Origin: Alphaproteobacteria bacterium 32-64-14
GTDB lineage: Bacteria > Pseudomonadota > Alphaproteobacteria > Caulobacterales > Hyphomonadaceae
Length of the DNA stretch: 64,000 nt
Assembly: GCA_002280725.1 (NCBI GenBank)
Contig: NCEM01000015.1
Coordinates: 26,327-90,326 of the forward strand
Direction of reading: 5' to 3'
A program made the translations under genes and the position numbers. Shown here piece by piece: positions 11,267 through 21,414 of the stretch. Under the pieces are notes generated by a model. That model did not search any database. It had not been told where the DNA came from and saw nothing but the letters and a program-made list of their open reading frames with translations. Within the stretch, counting starts at the first letter, position 1, and the number at the start of each line of letters is the position of its first letter.

Positions 11267-12118
11267 ATGGCGGACACCAGCCTGGAAGCAACCATCAACG
11301 CGGCCTGGGAAGAGCGTACGTCGCTCTCCGCCACGACGCAGGGCGCAGTCCGCAAGGCCGTTGAAGACGCCCTCACCGCGCTGGATTCCGGTGCGCTGCG
11401 CGTGGCGCAAAAGGAAGCCTCCGGCGCCTGGACGGTGAACCAGTGGCTCAAGAAGGCCGTGCTGCTGTCCTTCCGTCTCAACCCAAACCGTTCGATGGGC
11501 GCGCCCGGCCAACAGCCTGGCCCCTACTTCGACAAGGTGCCGACCAAGTTTGAAGGCTGGACTGACGCGCAATTCTCTGCCGCTGGCTTCCGTACTGTTC
11601 CTGGCGCTGTCGTGCGGCGCGGTTCATTCATCGCGAAGGACGCGGTGCTGATGCCGTCCTTCGTGAACATTGGCGCCTACGTCGGCGAAGGAACCATGGT
11701 AGACACGTGGACCACGGTTGGCTCCTGCGCGCAGATCGGCAAGCACTGCCACCTCTCCGGCGGCGTCGGCATCGGCGGCGTGCTTGAGCCGCTGCAGGCC
11801 AACCCGGTCATCATCGAGGACAACTGCTTCATCGGCGCCCGCTCCGAAGTCGCCGAAGGCGTCATCGTACGCGAAGGCTCGGTCGTTGGCATGGGCGTCT
11901 ATCTCGGCCAGTCCACGCCGATCGTGAACCGCGCCACCGGCGAAACGCTGTTCGGTGAAGTGCCGCCCTACTCCGTCGTCGTCGCCGGCAACCGCCCGGG
12001 CTCGCAACCGATGCCCGGTCAGAACTGGACGCCCTCGCTCTATTGCGCGGTGATCGTGAAGCAGGTCGATGCGGGCACGCGCTCCAAGACCTCGGTGAAC
12101 GAACTGCTGCGCGCGTAA
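11267..12118 (+). CDS. dapD: 2,3,4,5-tetrahydropyridine-2,6-dicarboxylate N-succinyltransferase
   Basis: Catalyses the succinyl-CoA-dependent step of the diaminopimelate/lysine pathway, supplying peptidoglycan cross-link precursor. From the ATG at 11267 (GGGAGG seven bases upstream) the enzyme is 283 residues. An N-terminal helical domain precedes a left-handed beta-helix of hexapeptide repeats, visible as [36 protein letters not shown] and [15 protein letters not shown]. The C-terminal end [20 protein letters not shown] is family-typical. The next gene's ATG overlaps its TAA by one base. dapE, a frequent neighbour, is not present in this window. Confidence 0.96.
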   Translation: MADTSLEATINAAWEERTSLSATTQGAVRKAVEDALTALDSGALRVAQKEASGAWTVNQWLKKAVLLSFRLNPNRSMGAPGQQPGPYFDKVPTKFEGWTDAQFSAAGFRTVPGAVVRRGSFIAKDAVLMPSFVNIGAYVGEGTMVDTWTTVGSCAQIGKHCHLSGGVGIGGVLEPLQANPVIIEDNCFIGARSEVAEGVIVREGSVVGMGVYLGQSTPIVNRATGETLFGEVPPYSVVVAGNRPGSQPMPGQNWTPSLYCAVIVKQVDAGTRSKTSVNELLRA

Positions 12119-12570
12119 TGACCGCCATGCTCAAGAAGCCCGCCACGAAGAAGCAGGCCTCTCCCTCGGCAGCAGCGGGCTATTCCGGCAGGAGCCTGAT
12201 CCAGAAGCTCGGCCTAAAGGAAGGCGCGAAGGCGATCGTCATTGCCCCGCCGGCAAACTACGCCCGGCTCACCGATGGCGCCGCCATCGGCCAGCGCAGC
12301 GCGGCCCCTGCGGCGGGCGCGTTCGACTTCATCCACGTGTTCGTCGCCGACGCCGCCACGCTCGCCCGGAAGCTCTCCAAGCTTGAACCGCGCATGGCGG
12401 ACGGCGGCATGCTGTGGGTGTCGTGGCCGAAGAAAACATCGAAGCTGTTTGTTGACCTCAGCGAGGACGGCATCCGCAAGATCTGCCTGCCCATGGGGCT
12501 GGTCGATGTAAAAGTCTGCGCCGTGGACGACGACTGGTCGGGCCTCAAACTGATGCGCCGCAGGACATGA
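12118..12570 (+). CDS. DUF3052 family protein
   Basis: A 150-residue cytoplasmic protein of unknown function, matching DUF3052. After a Lys/Ala-rich N-terminus it shows YSGRSLIQKLGLKEGAKAIV, then DFIHVFVADAATLARKLSKL, and the core motif GGMLWVSWPKKTSK. The C-terminal part is CLPMGLVDVKVCAVDDDWSG. These blocks resemble a compact Rossmann-like fold without obvious catalytic residues. The first ATG overlaps the dapD stop, and a second at 12127 is also possible. Its end overlaps the next gene by four bases (ATGA). The dapD-DUF3052-SpoU arrangement therefore looks like one operon, but a functional connection is not evident. Confidence 0.82.
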   Translation: MTAMLKKPATKKQASPSAAAGYSGRSLIQKLGLKEGAKAIVIAPPANYARLTDGAAIGQRSAAPAAGAFDFIHVFVADAATLARKLSKLEPRMADGGMLWVSWPKKTSKLFVDLSEDGIRKICLPMGLVDVKVCAVDDDWSGLKLMRRRT

Positions 12571-13376
12571 TCATCCGCGTCGAGGCGCCGGACGATCCGC
12601 GCCTCGCGCCGTATCGCGCGCTCAAGGACAACGAGATTGCCCGCGGCTTCGATGGCTTCATCGTCGAAGGCTCCATCGCGCTTGAACGCCTGATCGCGGC
12701 CGGGCGATTTCCGCTTGCCTCGGTCTTCCTGTCCGAACGAGCGGCGGAGCGCCTCGAAGCCCTGCTCGCGCTGGTCGATCTGGCAATTCCGGTCTACGTC
12801 GCGCCTCAGGACGCGATGGATGATGTGGCCGGCTATCACCTGCATCGTGGCGTGCTCGCGCTGGCGCAGCGCAGCACCAGCCTCACGGCGGGTGAACTTC
12901 TCGCGGCGCACACGGGCGCGACGCTGACAGCTCTCGTCCTGGTCGGCCTATCGAACCACGACAATGTCGGCGCCTGTTTCCGCAACGCGGCGGCGCTCGG
13001 GGCTGATCTCGTGCTGCTCGACGAAACAAGCTGCGATCCGCTCTATCGCAAGGCGATCCGGGTCTCGTCCGGCGCTGTACTGTCGCTCCCCTTCGCGCAC
13101 GGTGGAACGGGGGCAGAGCTGCTCACCCTGCTCGAAACATCCGGCGTCACGTGCTGGGCCATGACGCCCGCCGCGAGCGAAACGCTGGCAGGCCTTCCGC
13201 CTCCGCTGCGCCTTGCCATCCTTCTAGGCCCGGAAGGGCCCGGCCTTCCTCAAGACCTGATGCAACGCTGCCAGCGCGTCTCCATCCCGATGAGCGGTGG
13301 AATGGATAGCCTCAACGTCGCCACCGCAGGCGCGATTGCGCTAGCCAACGTGCTGGCCAAGCGCCTGGTTCGGTAG
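12567..13376 (+). CDS. TrmH/SpoU-family RNA 2'-O-methyltransferase
   Basis: Transfers methyl from S-adenosylmethionine to a ribose 2'-OH of rRNA or tRNA. The 269-residue protein has an N-terminal substrate-binding domain followed by the trefoil-knot SPOUT domain. All three family motifs are present. Motif 1 is LSNHDNVGACFRNAAALGAD (about 128-147), motif 2 is LLGPEGPGL (about 219-227), and motif 3 is DSLNVATAGAIAL (about 249-261). The start overlaps the stop of the DUF3052 gene (ATGA), and it is the last gene of this plus-strand run. The motifs do not show whether the target is 23S rRNA or tRNA. Confidence 0.9.
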   Translation: MIIRVEAPDDPRLAPYRALKDNEIARGFDGFIVEGSIALERLIAAGRFPLASVFLSERAAERLEALLALVDLAIPVYVAPQDAMDDVAGYHLHRGVLALAQRSTSLTAGELLAAHTGATLTALVLVGLSNHDNVGACFRNAAALGADLVLLDETSCDPLYRKAIRVSSGAVLSLPFAHGGTGAELLTLLETSGVTCWAMTPAASETLAGLPPPLRLAILLGPEGPGLPQDLMQRCQRVSIPMSGGMDSLNVATAGAIALANVLAKRLVR

Positions 13377-13484
13377 GCAGCTAAACTCACGATCTGTTTT
13401 ACGCCTGCGCATTGGCGCAGCAGTTCGCACTTGCCCCGACGCCTGCTATGCAAGCCGTCGAACAGGCGGATGGAGTCGGAACGT

Positions 13485-13985
13485 ATGCGGTCGTCAGTGT
13501 TGCGTGTCGCCTTTGCGCTGGCTGGTCTTGGCCTCGCAGCCTGTTCGCCGGCGGCGGAGAAGGCAGAGCCTGCCGGCGCTGATGTGCCAACGCCGCGCAA
13601 TCCGTTCTTCGGAACCTGGGAGGTCACCCACGCCCGCATCGCGCCGTGGTGGAAAGGCCCCGGTGACGATCCTGTTGCCGATCCCGCCTTTACGCGCTTC
13701 ACGCTGCAGGCGGACAAGACAACGGGCCCGCGTCTGCTGACATGCGACACGCCGAACTTCGCAACCAATATCGTGTCACCGGACGGGCTGTTCCATGGCA
13801 ATTTGCCCAGCCCGGCCGCGGACGCGGCCGCCCTTGGCTTCACCTCGACCGAAATCACCACGATGTCCTACAGCTGCGCCTCGGGCGGCGCGGACATATC
13901 GCTTGATTTCCCGATGCTGGACGAGGACCAGATCATGCTCGGCCTCGACAATGTAATCTACACGTTCGAGCGCACAGGCAGGTAA
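13485..13985 (+). CDS. Predicted lipoprotein, unknown function
   Basis: A 166-residue exported protein with no domain I recognise. The ATG at 13485 has GGAG nine bases upstream. It produces a signal peptide ending in the lipobox GLAAC, so the mature protein should be lipidated. The mature part begins with an Ala/Glu-rich linker, then NPFFGTWEVTHARIAPWW, suggesting a small beta-barrel (lipocalin-like or META-like) fold. Two further cysteines (LLTCDTP and MSYSCASG) could form a disulfide. An ATG 15 bases upstream is in frame, but it would put charged residues before the signal. It stands alone between the SpoU gene and the carboxylesterase. Confidence 0.7.
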   Translation: MRSSVLRVAFALAGLGLAACSPAAEKAEPAGADVPTPRNPFFGTWEVTHARIAPWWKGPGDDPVADPAFTRFTLQADKTTGPRLLTCDTPNFATNIVSPDGLFHGNLPSPAADAAALGFTSTEITTMSYSCASGGADISLDFPMLDEDQIMLGLDNVIYTFERTGR

Positions 13986-14108
13986 GTTAGCCCGCGCACC
14001 GGTGGTTGAGGTCGGCAAGTGACGTGCGCGTCCATTCTTGACGCAATCGCTTCAACCTATCATCGATAAGGCACGCGCCGGGACAGGCGCGATCGGGGAG
14101 ATAGCGCC

Positions 14109-15770
14109 ATGACCATGCCTGTTCTCAATCGCCGGATGATCCTGCTTGGCAGCGCAGCGCTCGCTGGCGTTGCCGCATGCGGCGGTGAGGCGCCCAAGGT
14201 GGCCGCCGATCCCACACTCGTCTCGACAACTCTGGGCAAGCTGCGCGGCGTGCAGACGGAAAATGGCGTGCTCGAATTCCTCGGCGTGCGTTACGCGCAG
14301 CCGCCGCTGGGCGCCCTGCGCTTCCAGGCGCCCGTAAAGCCATCCGTGCTCGAGGCCGAGCAGGCCGCGACAAGCTATGGCCAGGCCTCGGTGCAGATGC
14401 GCTCCGGCGCGGGCGCTGCGGCTTATCCCCCGCTGGTGCAGGCCGCGATGACAGAGGCGTTCGCCCCGCCGGACGGCATCAAGCCCGAAGGCGACGAAGA
14501 CTGCCTGATGCTCAACGTCTATGCGCAGAAGACCGGCGCGGAAGCCGGCGCGACGCGCCCGGTGATGGTGTGGCTACACGGCGGCGGCTTCAGCTACGGA
14601 CAGGCAGGCCTCAACATCTATCGCGGGCACAACCTAGCGAAGAACCACGATGTTGTGTTCGTTGGCGTCAATCACCGCCTCAACATCTTTGGCTTCCTCG
14701 CACTCGACAGCGCAGGCGTGCCTGGCTTCACCGGCTCGGCCAATGCAGGCATGCTCGACATCGTGATGGCGCTGGAATGGGTGCGCGATAACATCGCCCA
14801 GTTCGGCGGCGACCCCGGCAACGTCACCATCTTCGGCCAGTCGGGCGGCGGCGCGAAGGTCTCCACGCTGCTCGCCATGCCGGCGGCTAACGGGTTGTTC
14901 CACAAGGCGGTTATCCAGTCCGGCGCCGGGCTGCGCGCGGCCAGCAAGGAAGACGCAGCCGACACGGTCAGCGAGTTCATCATCGGGCTTGGCATCTCGG
15001 CATCGAACGCCGCGCAGATGCTGCCGACGCTGTCGACCGAAGACATCCTTTCTGTCGCAAGGGAGATGGGCGCAAATAAGTTCCGCCCGTCGATCGACGA
15101 CGCCAGCATCCCGCGCCATCCCTTCGATCCGGACGCGCCAGCACAGTCCGCGAACATCCCCATCATGATCGGTTTCACGAAGGACGAGCAGACCCTCTAC
15201 AATGTCGGCAATCCGGAGTGGGTGAAGACGACGGACAAGCAGGTTCTGGAAGCCGCCAACCGCTCAGCCCCCGGCAAGGGCGCCGAGGTCACCGCCGCCT
15301 TCAAGACCACCTACCCTGACTATGCGCCCCATCATCTGCTGATGCAGGTCACAGGCACCTATCGCTCGCTCAGCTCGCACCACACGCTTGCAAGCCGCAA
15401 GGCGGCACAGCCGGCCGGGGTCTACGCGTTCATCTTCGCGCACGATATCCCGCCGCAGGACTTCATCCTGAAAGCCCCACACACCGCCGAGATCCCGTAC
15501 GTGATGGACAATGTCGCCGAGGCCCCGCTATTCGCCGGCGCGACGGAGGATGACCTCGCGCTCGGCAAGCTGATGAGCGCAACATGGGTTCAGTTCGCCA
15601 GGACAGGCGATCCCAACGGCGCGCCCGGCTTGCCCCAGTGGCCGAAGTTCGATGCAGCGACCCGCCCCACGATGTTCTTCAGGAAAGCCAGCGAGGTGGC
15701 GACCGAGCCGTTCAAGGATGTCTGGACGATCATCCAGACCAATCCGAACCCGAACGCGCCGCCGATCTAG
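14109..15770 (+). CDS. Carboxylesterase family (type B) hydrolase, exported
   Basis: An alpha/beta hydrolase of the type B carboxylesterase family, hydrolysing ester bonds of unknown substrates. The 553-residue protein has an N-terminal signal with a lipobox-like GVAAC. The family N-terminus follows (LRGVQTENGVLEFLGVRYAQ), then the oxyanion-hole loop WLHGGGFSYG. The nucleophile elbow is FGQSGGGAK (Ser about 245). The likely acid is the Glu in FTKDEQT (about 358) and the likely His is in APHTAEIPYV (about 458). All three are in the expected order. It stands alone with its own upstream region. The lipobox suggests attachment to the envelope rather than a cytoplasmic location. Confidence 0.88.
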   Translation: MTMPVLNRRMILLGSAALAGVAACGGEAPKVAADPTLVSTTLGKLRGVQTENGVLEFLGVRYAQPPLGALRFQAPVKPSVLEAEQAATSYGQASVQMRSGAGAAAYPPLVQAAMTEAFAPPDGIKPEGDEDCLMLNVYAQKTGAEAGATRPVMVWLHGGGFSYGQAGLNIYRGHNLAKNHDVVFVGVNHRLNIFGFLALDSAGVPGFTGSANAGMLDIVMALEWVRDNIAQFGGDPGNVTIFGQSGGGAKVSTLLAMPAANGLFHKAVIQSGAGLRAASKEDAADTVSEFIIGLGISASNAAQMLPTLSTEDILSVAREMGANKFRPSIDDASIPRHPFDPDAPAQSANIPIMIGFTKDEQTLYNVGNPEWVKTTDKQVLEAANRSAPGKGAEVTAAFKTTYPDYAPHHLLMQVTGTYRSLSSHHTLASRKAAQPAGVYAFIFAHDIPPQDFILKAPHTAEIPYVMDNVAEAPLFAGATEDDLALGKLMSATWVQFARTGDPNGAPGLPQWPKFDAATRPTMFFRKASEVATEPFKDVWTIIQTNPNPNAPPI

Positions 15771-15793
15771 GGCCACGCCTCGCGAACCGATCG

Positions 15794-15809
15794 TTAACTC
15801 CCTGCTAAC
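15794..15809 (+). promoter_or_regulatory. CtrA-like binding site, weak candidate
   Basis: TTAA, seven bases, then CTAAC matches the alphaproteobacterial CtrA consensus TTAA-N7-TTAAC with one mismatch. It lies 42 bases before the RfbB-like gene. It is short and imperfect and could occur by chance. Confidence 0.25.
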
Positions 15810-15850
15810 CATACCGGCTCCACACGTTAACGAATTGGAGGCTGGGGCTG

Positions 15851-16825
15851 ATGCGCGTCCTCGTTACAGGCGGTTGCGGATTTGTCGGTTCGGCCGTTGT
15901 GCGGCTCGCTGTCGAGCGGGGCGACAACGTCCTCAACGTCGACCGCCGCCGCAAATCCAACCCCGTTCCCGCGCTTGGCCCTGTCAGCAGCCGCGAAGGT
16001 TATGCGCGCCTCGAGGCCGACGTCTGCGACCGCTCGCTGATGCGCGCGCTGGTGCGCGAGTTTGCGCCCGACGCCGTGATCCATCTCGCCGCGCCCGAAA
16101 GCGACGATCCTGCCGCCCTGATTGATGGCGAAATCGGCGGCGCGTTCTCCATGCTTGAAGCCGCGCGGGGATACTTTGAAATGGCGCCCGCCCCGGCGCG
16201 CGAGCGCTTTCGCATGATCCATGTCGAGCACGCCGAGTCCGACATGCCCGAACGCATCGACCGGGCGCAGGCGGCAAAAGGCACGGCCTCGACCCTGCTT
16301 GAGCGCTGGTCACGCGCAACCGGTGTGCCGATGGTCACATGCGTTGCGGGCGACGCCTTCGGCCCATGGCAATCGCGCGGCGCGCTTCTTCCGCAACTGC
16401 TGGCTTCGCTGATGCACGGCCAGCCCTTCGCGCTGTCCGATGGCGGCGCTGCCGTGCGCGACTGGATTCCCGTTCGCGATCTTGCCGCCGGCATCCTGAA
16501 TGCAGCCGAGAAGCCCGGCGTCACTGGCCGCATCGACTTCTCGGTCGGCGCCGAGCGGCGCGACATCGACATTGCGGAATCGATCTGCTCCCTGCTCGAC
16601 GCCCGGCTCCCCCGCGCAGCTGGCTCTCCCTGGTCATCGCTGGTCGTCACGAAGGGCGGCGCCAAGGACGCACGCTCCGGCCCGATGCTAGACAGCGCTG
16701 AAGCTGAACGCCTGCTAGGCTGGAACCCGCAGGGGTTCCATGCCGGCATCGACCGCCTGCTGTCGTGGACGGTCGCCAGCTACGAAGCCTCGCGCGCCCG
16801 CGCCATCGCCATCGCGGCTGAATAG
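15851..16825 (+). CDS. RfbB-like short-chain dehydrogenase/epimerase homologue lacking catalytic residues
   Basis: An extended short-chain dehydrogenase-fold protein of 324 residues that lines up along its whole length with dTDP-glucose 4,6-dehydratase. Shared features are the dinucleotide loop TGGCGFVGS (6-14), DAVIHLAA, GGAAVRDWIPVRDLAAGIL and the C-terminal LGWNPQGFHAGIDRLLSWT. Where RfbB has STDEVYG this protein has EHAESDM. Where RfbB has the active-site YSASK it has AQAAK, so the Tyr and the Thr/Asp pair are lost while the Lys is kept. NAD binding is probable but dehydratase chemistry is not. It may be regulatory, structural, or an enzyme with other chemistry. No nucleotide-sugar genes adjoin it. 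Confidence 0.72.
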   Translation: MRVLVTGGCGFVGSAVVRLAVERGDNVLNVDRRRKSNPVPALGPVSSREGYARLEADVCDRSLMRALVREFAPDAVIHLAAPESDDPAALIDGEIGGAFSMLEAARGYFEMAPAPARERFRMIHVEHAESDMPERIDRAQAAKGTASTLLERWSRATGVPMVTCVAGDAFGPWQSRGALLPQLLASLMHGQPFALSDGGAAVRDWIPVRDLAAGILNAAEKPGVTGRIDFSVGAERRDIDIAESICSLLDARLPRAAGSPWSSLVVTKGGAKDARSGPMLDSAEAERLLGWNPQGFHAGIDRLLSWTVASYEASRARAIAIAAE

Positions 16826-16929
16826 GGCGCCTCCCGCTTTCACAACACGGTGACGCAGCGCGCCTTGCAACGCGGCGGGGCGGCTATACGGTTGCGCCCA
16901 GAGAGACAAGAATCTCCGGGGAGGAAACC

Positions 16930-18803
16930 ATGGCCACAGTTCGCGCCCTCGCGCTGGCGATAGCTATTGGCCTTGGCGCATCCGCCTGTGCGCCGCGCCC
17001 CGGCGAGGTTGCCGAACACACAGCTCACGGCCCCGGCGAAGCCGCAGCCGAGCATCCCGGCAAGGCGGTATACGAACAGTGGTGCGCGTCCTGCCATGAC
17101 GATGGGGGGCGCAGCGGCGCGCCGTCCCTCGCCGCCATCCGCGAGCTGAACCGCGCGACAGTGAAGTACGCGCTCGAACTCGGCTATATGAAGATCCAGG
17201 CGAAGGATGTTCCCAAGGACGATCTCGCCCAGTTGGTCGACTGGATCCCCAGCGCCGAAGGCACCAAGGACAGCTGGATCAATGCAGCGCGCTGCCCGGT
17301 GAAATCACGGGAAGTGCGCCTCGATGGCGCCCCGCGTACCTCCACCACATTCGGCGTCACCAACACAGCCAACCGCGCGCAAACGGCGGAGGATGCGGGG
17401 CTAACGCGTGGCCAGATGAAAGACCTCGAAGTCGCCTGGGTCGTCGCCTTCCCGCAAACGCCGACCATGCGCTCGCAGCCCGTCATTGTCGGCGACACGA
17501 TCTTCATCGCCGCCACGGACGCGGGCCGCCTCTATGCGCTCGACACCAACACCGGATGCGTGAAGTGGCATTATGTGTCGGACATGACGCTCCGCTCCTC
17601 GCTCACCTTCGCGGAAGCAACGGATCATTCGCCCGCCGCGATCATCATGGGCGATGCCGCCGGCTTTGTGCACGCGGTCAACGCAAAGACGGGGCGCAAG
17701 CTCTGGGTCTCGAACGCCCGCCTGAATGAGTACAACCGCATCACGGGCGCGCCCGTGGTTCACGATGGCAAGGTGATCACACCGGTCTCGGCCATCGAAG
17801 TGAACTATGCGGGCACGGATGACTATGAATGCTGCAAGGGCCAGGGCGCAGTGATCGCGTTCGATCTCGCCACGGGCGAAGAACTCTGGACCGGCACGAC
17901 GATGGAAGAGGCAAAGCCCACACGCCTCGGCCGCACGGGTACGCAGCAATGGGGGCCGTCGGGCGCCATCATCTGGTCGACGCCGATCATCGACGAGAAG
18001 CGCAACGTCGCCTACGCGGGCACGGGCGAGAACGTCTCGTGGCCCGCCACCGAAACGTCAGACGCCATCATCGCCTACGATCTCGACAGCGGCGCAAAGC
18101 GCTGGGTGTTCCAGGCCACCAAGGCCGATATCTGGAACTATGCCTGCGGGCGCCGCGGCGCGAACTGCGACTGGCCCGGCGAGTATCACAGCCCGGATCA
18201 CGACTTCGGCGCGACCTCAATGCTGATCAAACGCCAGGATGGATCGGAGCTTGTGGTCGCAGGCCAGAAATCCGGCGTCGTCTGGGCGCTCAATCCCGAC
18301 ACTGGCGCGCTGGTCTGGTCCAACCGCGTCGGGCGCGGCTCGGCCAATGGCGGCGCACACTGGGGCATGGCGTTCGATGGGACACGCATCTTCGCGCCGA
18401 TGAACGATCCCAACCGCCCCGCCACGCCCGGCGAGAACCCCGCCTGGGGCCCCGGCATCCACGCGCTCAACGCGATGACCGGCGAGATCGAATGGTCGTA
18501 CAAACCGAATCAGCGCGATTGCGGCGCGGAGATGCCCGCCTGGTGGTGGATGGCGCTGTCGTCACCGGCACGACGCAAGGCATGCTGCGCATTTTCGATG
18601 GCAAGACCGGCGCGATCCTGTTCGAGTACATGACCAACCGCGACTTCCCCGACACCGTGAACGGCATCGAAGGCCATGGCGGCGGCCTGGACTCGGCCCC
18701 ATACATTGCCGGCGACGGTACGCTGTTCGTGCAGTCAGGCTACGCCCGGTTTGGCGAACCGCCGGGCAACGTGCTGATCGCGTTCAGGCCGAAGGGGACG
18801 TAG
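16930..18803 (+). pseudogene. Cytochrome c / PQQ-type beta-propeller dehydrogenase, frameshifted near 18545
   Basis: A periplasmic quinoprotein-like dehydrogenase resembling polyvinyl-alcohol dehydrogenase. A signal peptide is followed by a class I cytochrome c domain with heme site CASCH (52-56). Propeller blades with tryptophan-docking repeats come next (TGCVKWHYVSD, TGRKLWVSN, TGEELWTGTT, SGAKRWVFQA, TGEIEWSYK), plus a CC pair in DYECCKGQG. The frame from 16930 runs to EMPAW and then reads nonsense. The proper continuation (VVDGAVVTGTTQGMLRIFDG to GNVLIAFRPKGT) lies in another frame ending at 18803. One missing G in the TGGTGGTGG run at 18541-18549 would explain this. It is either a real inactivating mutation or a sequencing error. 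Confidence 0.8.
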
Positions 18804-18835
18804 CGCCGCCTTCTGGCCTGAATTCGCCAACCGTT

Positions 18836-19057
18836 CTAGGTCCGGGTGGAGGCTGGCTTCGGGAGCAGCCCCTCGCGCTGGGCGCGTTTACGGGCCAGTT
18901 TCCGCGCCCGGCGGACGGCCTCGCCCTTCCGGCGCGCCTTGGCCTCGGACGGCTTCTCGTAAGCGGTGCGGGCCTTCATTTCCCTGAAGACGCCCTCGCG
19001 TTGCATTTTCTTCTTGAGAGCCTTCAACGCCTGATCGACGTTGTTGTCCCGGACCAC
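18836..19057 (-). CDS. rpsU: Small ribosomal subunit protein bS21
   Basis: A basic protein of the 30S subunit that helps initiation. From the GTG at 19057 it has 73 residues and the invariant core [40 protein letters not shown] follows, then a basic tail. Homologues usually start four to six residues earlier with a hydrophobic strand. The in-frame codons upstream (ATC GTA GTT ATC) would encode exactly such a strand, and GGAGAG sits six bases before that ATC. The nearest accepted start codon is nevertheless the GTG. The exact N-terminus is open. The gene is transcribed away from purA's start, downstream of purA on the same strand. Confidence 0.93.
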   Translation of the reverse strand: MVRDNNVDQALKALKKKMQREGVFREMKARTAYEKPSEAKARRKGEAVRRARKLARKRAQREGLLPKPASTRT

Positions 19058-19252
19058 GATAACTACGATTTGAAACTCTCCATCATTGCTCCGGCTTGTA
19101 GCTTGGCCACGCCGGATCGCGCGGGTCCGATATCACGGAAAATCCTTACTGCCCATGCTTCCTGCGCGATGGGCCCTCCAAGCGGCGAAACCAAGGCTTT
19201 TGGCTCTTTTTAGTTCCCTGCAGACGACTCAAATTGGGGAAGATGACAGCCT

Positions 19253-20545
<1,293 letters not shown>

Positions 20546-20654
20546 CGGATTCTCCGTTGAAATCCGGGCGCAAAGGACACGGAATGCCCTTGCAGGGCAA
20601 GCGCGAATACGCCGCATAAACCATTCGGTAAGGAAAGCTTGGCCAGCCTGCGGC

Positions 20655-21371
20655 ATGGCCAAGCGCACCCACACGAAATCCCATCCCCGCAGCCGCAAAC
20701 GCGCGCGTTCGGGCTCCACATCGCTCGTGGTGAGCGTTCTGGCCGCGGCGGCGGCAGGCATATGGTTTTTCCTCGCCGAGGCCGGGATCATGCCCGGGAT
20801 ACCGATCGATGCCGGCGTGCAGACCTCTGGCCCCGCGCCGGAGACGGGCCCCTCCGGTCCGTCTGCGGAGGCGGAAGCCGATCCGTCCCCTTCCGCGAGC
20901 GCCAACGCCATCTCGGGTGTCGCCTCGATCGTGGATGCCGACACGCTGGACATCCATGGCGAGCGGGTGCGGCTCAACGGGGTGGACGCGCCCGAGTCCG
21001 GCCAGAAGTGCAAGGATGCCATGGGCAAGTTCATCCGCTGTGGCTCCATCGCCGCCAACGCGCTGGATGCCTGGATCAACCGCAACCCCGTCACCTGCGA
21101 AGTCACGGGCAAGGACCGCTATGGCCGCTCGCTGGGCGAATGCTCCGTGCGCGGGGCGAGCGTGCAGGAATGGCTGGTCGCCAACGGCCACGCCCTCGCC
21201 TACCGGGCCTACTCCACCACCTATGTTGCGGCCGAAGTGAAGGCGCAGCAGGCACATCGCGGCATCTGGGCGGGCGAGTTCGTCATGCCGTGGGACTGGC
21301 GTCAGGGCCTCCGGCTCGCGGGCGAGGAACCCACCAAGGCGATGATCGACGGCAAGTTCTCGCAACAGTAG
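20655..21371 (+). CDS. Membrane-anchored thermonuclease (SNase) family protein
   Basis: A staphylococcal-nuclease-like domain protein of 238 residues. A very basic N-terminus precedes a single membrane helix (about 22-42). A Pro/Ser-rich linker leads to the nuclease domain. Its N-terminal motif [20 protein letters not shown] supplies the Asp and Arg of the active site. [11 protein letters not shown] supplies the second basic region, and [13 protein letters not shown] follows. The helix-plus-linker layout places the domain in the periplasm. Two cysteines flank the region between motifs ([14 protein letters not shown]). It is divergent from purA and precedes the pterin cluster on the same strand. 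Activity on DNA or RNA is expected from the family, not proven. Confidence 0.85.
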   Translation: MAKRTHTKSHPRSRKRARSGSTSLVVSVLAAAAAGIWFFLAEAGIMPGIPIDAGVQTSGPAPETGPSGPSAEAEADPSPSASANAISGVASIVDADTLDIHGERVRLNGVDAPESGQKCKDAMGKFIRCGSIAANALDAWINRNPVTCEVTGKDRYGRSLGECSVRGASVQEWLVANGHALAYRAYSTTYVAAEVKAQQAHRGIWAGEFVMPWDWRQGLRLAGEEPTKAMIDGKFSQQ

Positions 21372-21414
21372 TTGCGGTGCTTTCCTCGCGGGCTGGCGTG
21401 GCTTAAGTGAAAGC

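Noticed and set aside
15851..16825. Active dTDP-glucose 4,6-dehydratase
   Set aside because: The fold matches, but the catalytic Thr/Asp and Tyr are replaced, so the enzyme name would mislead.
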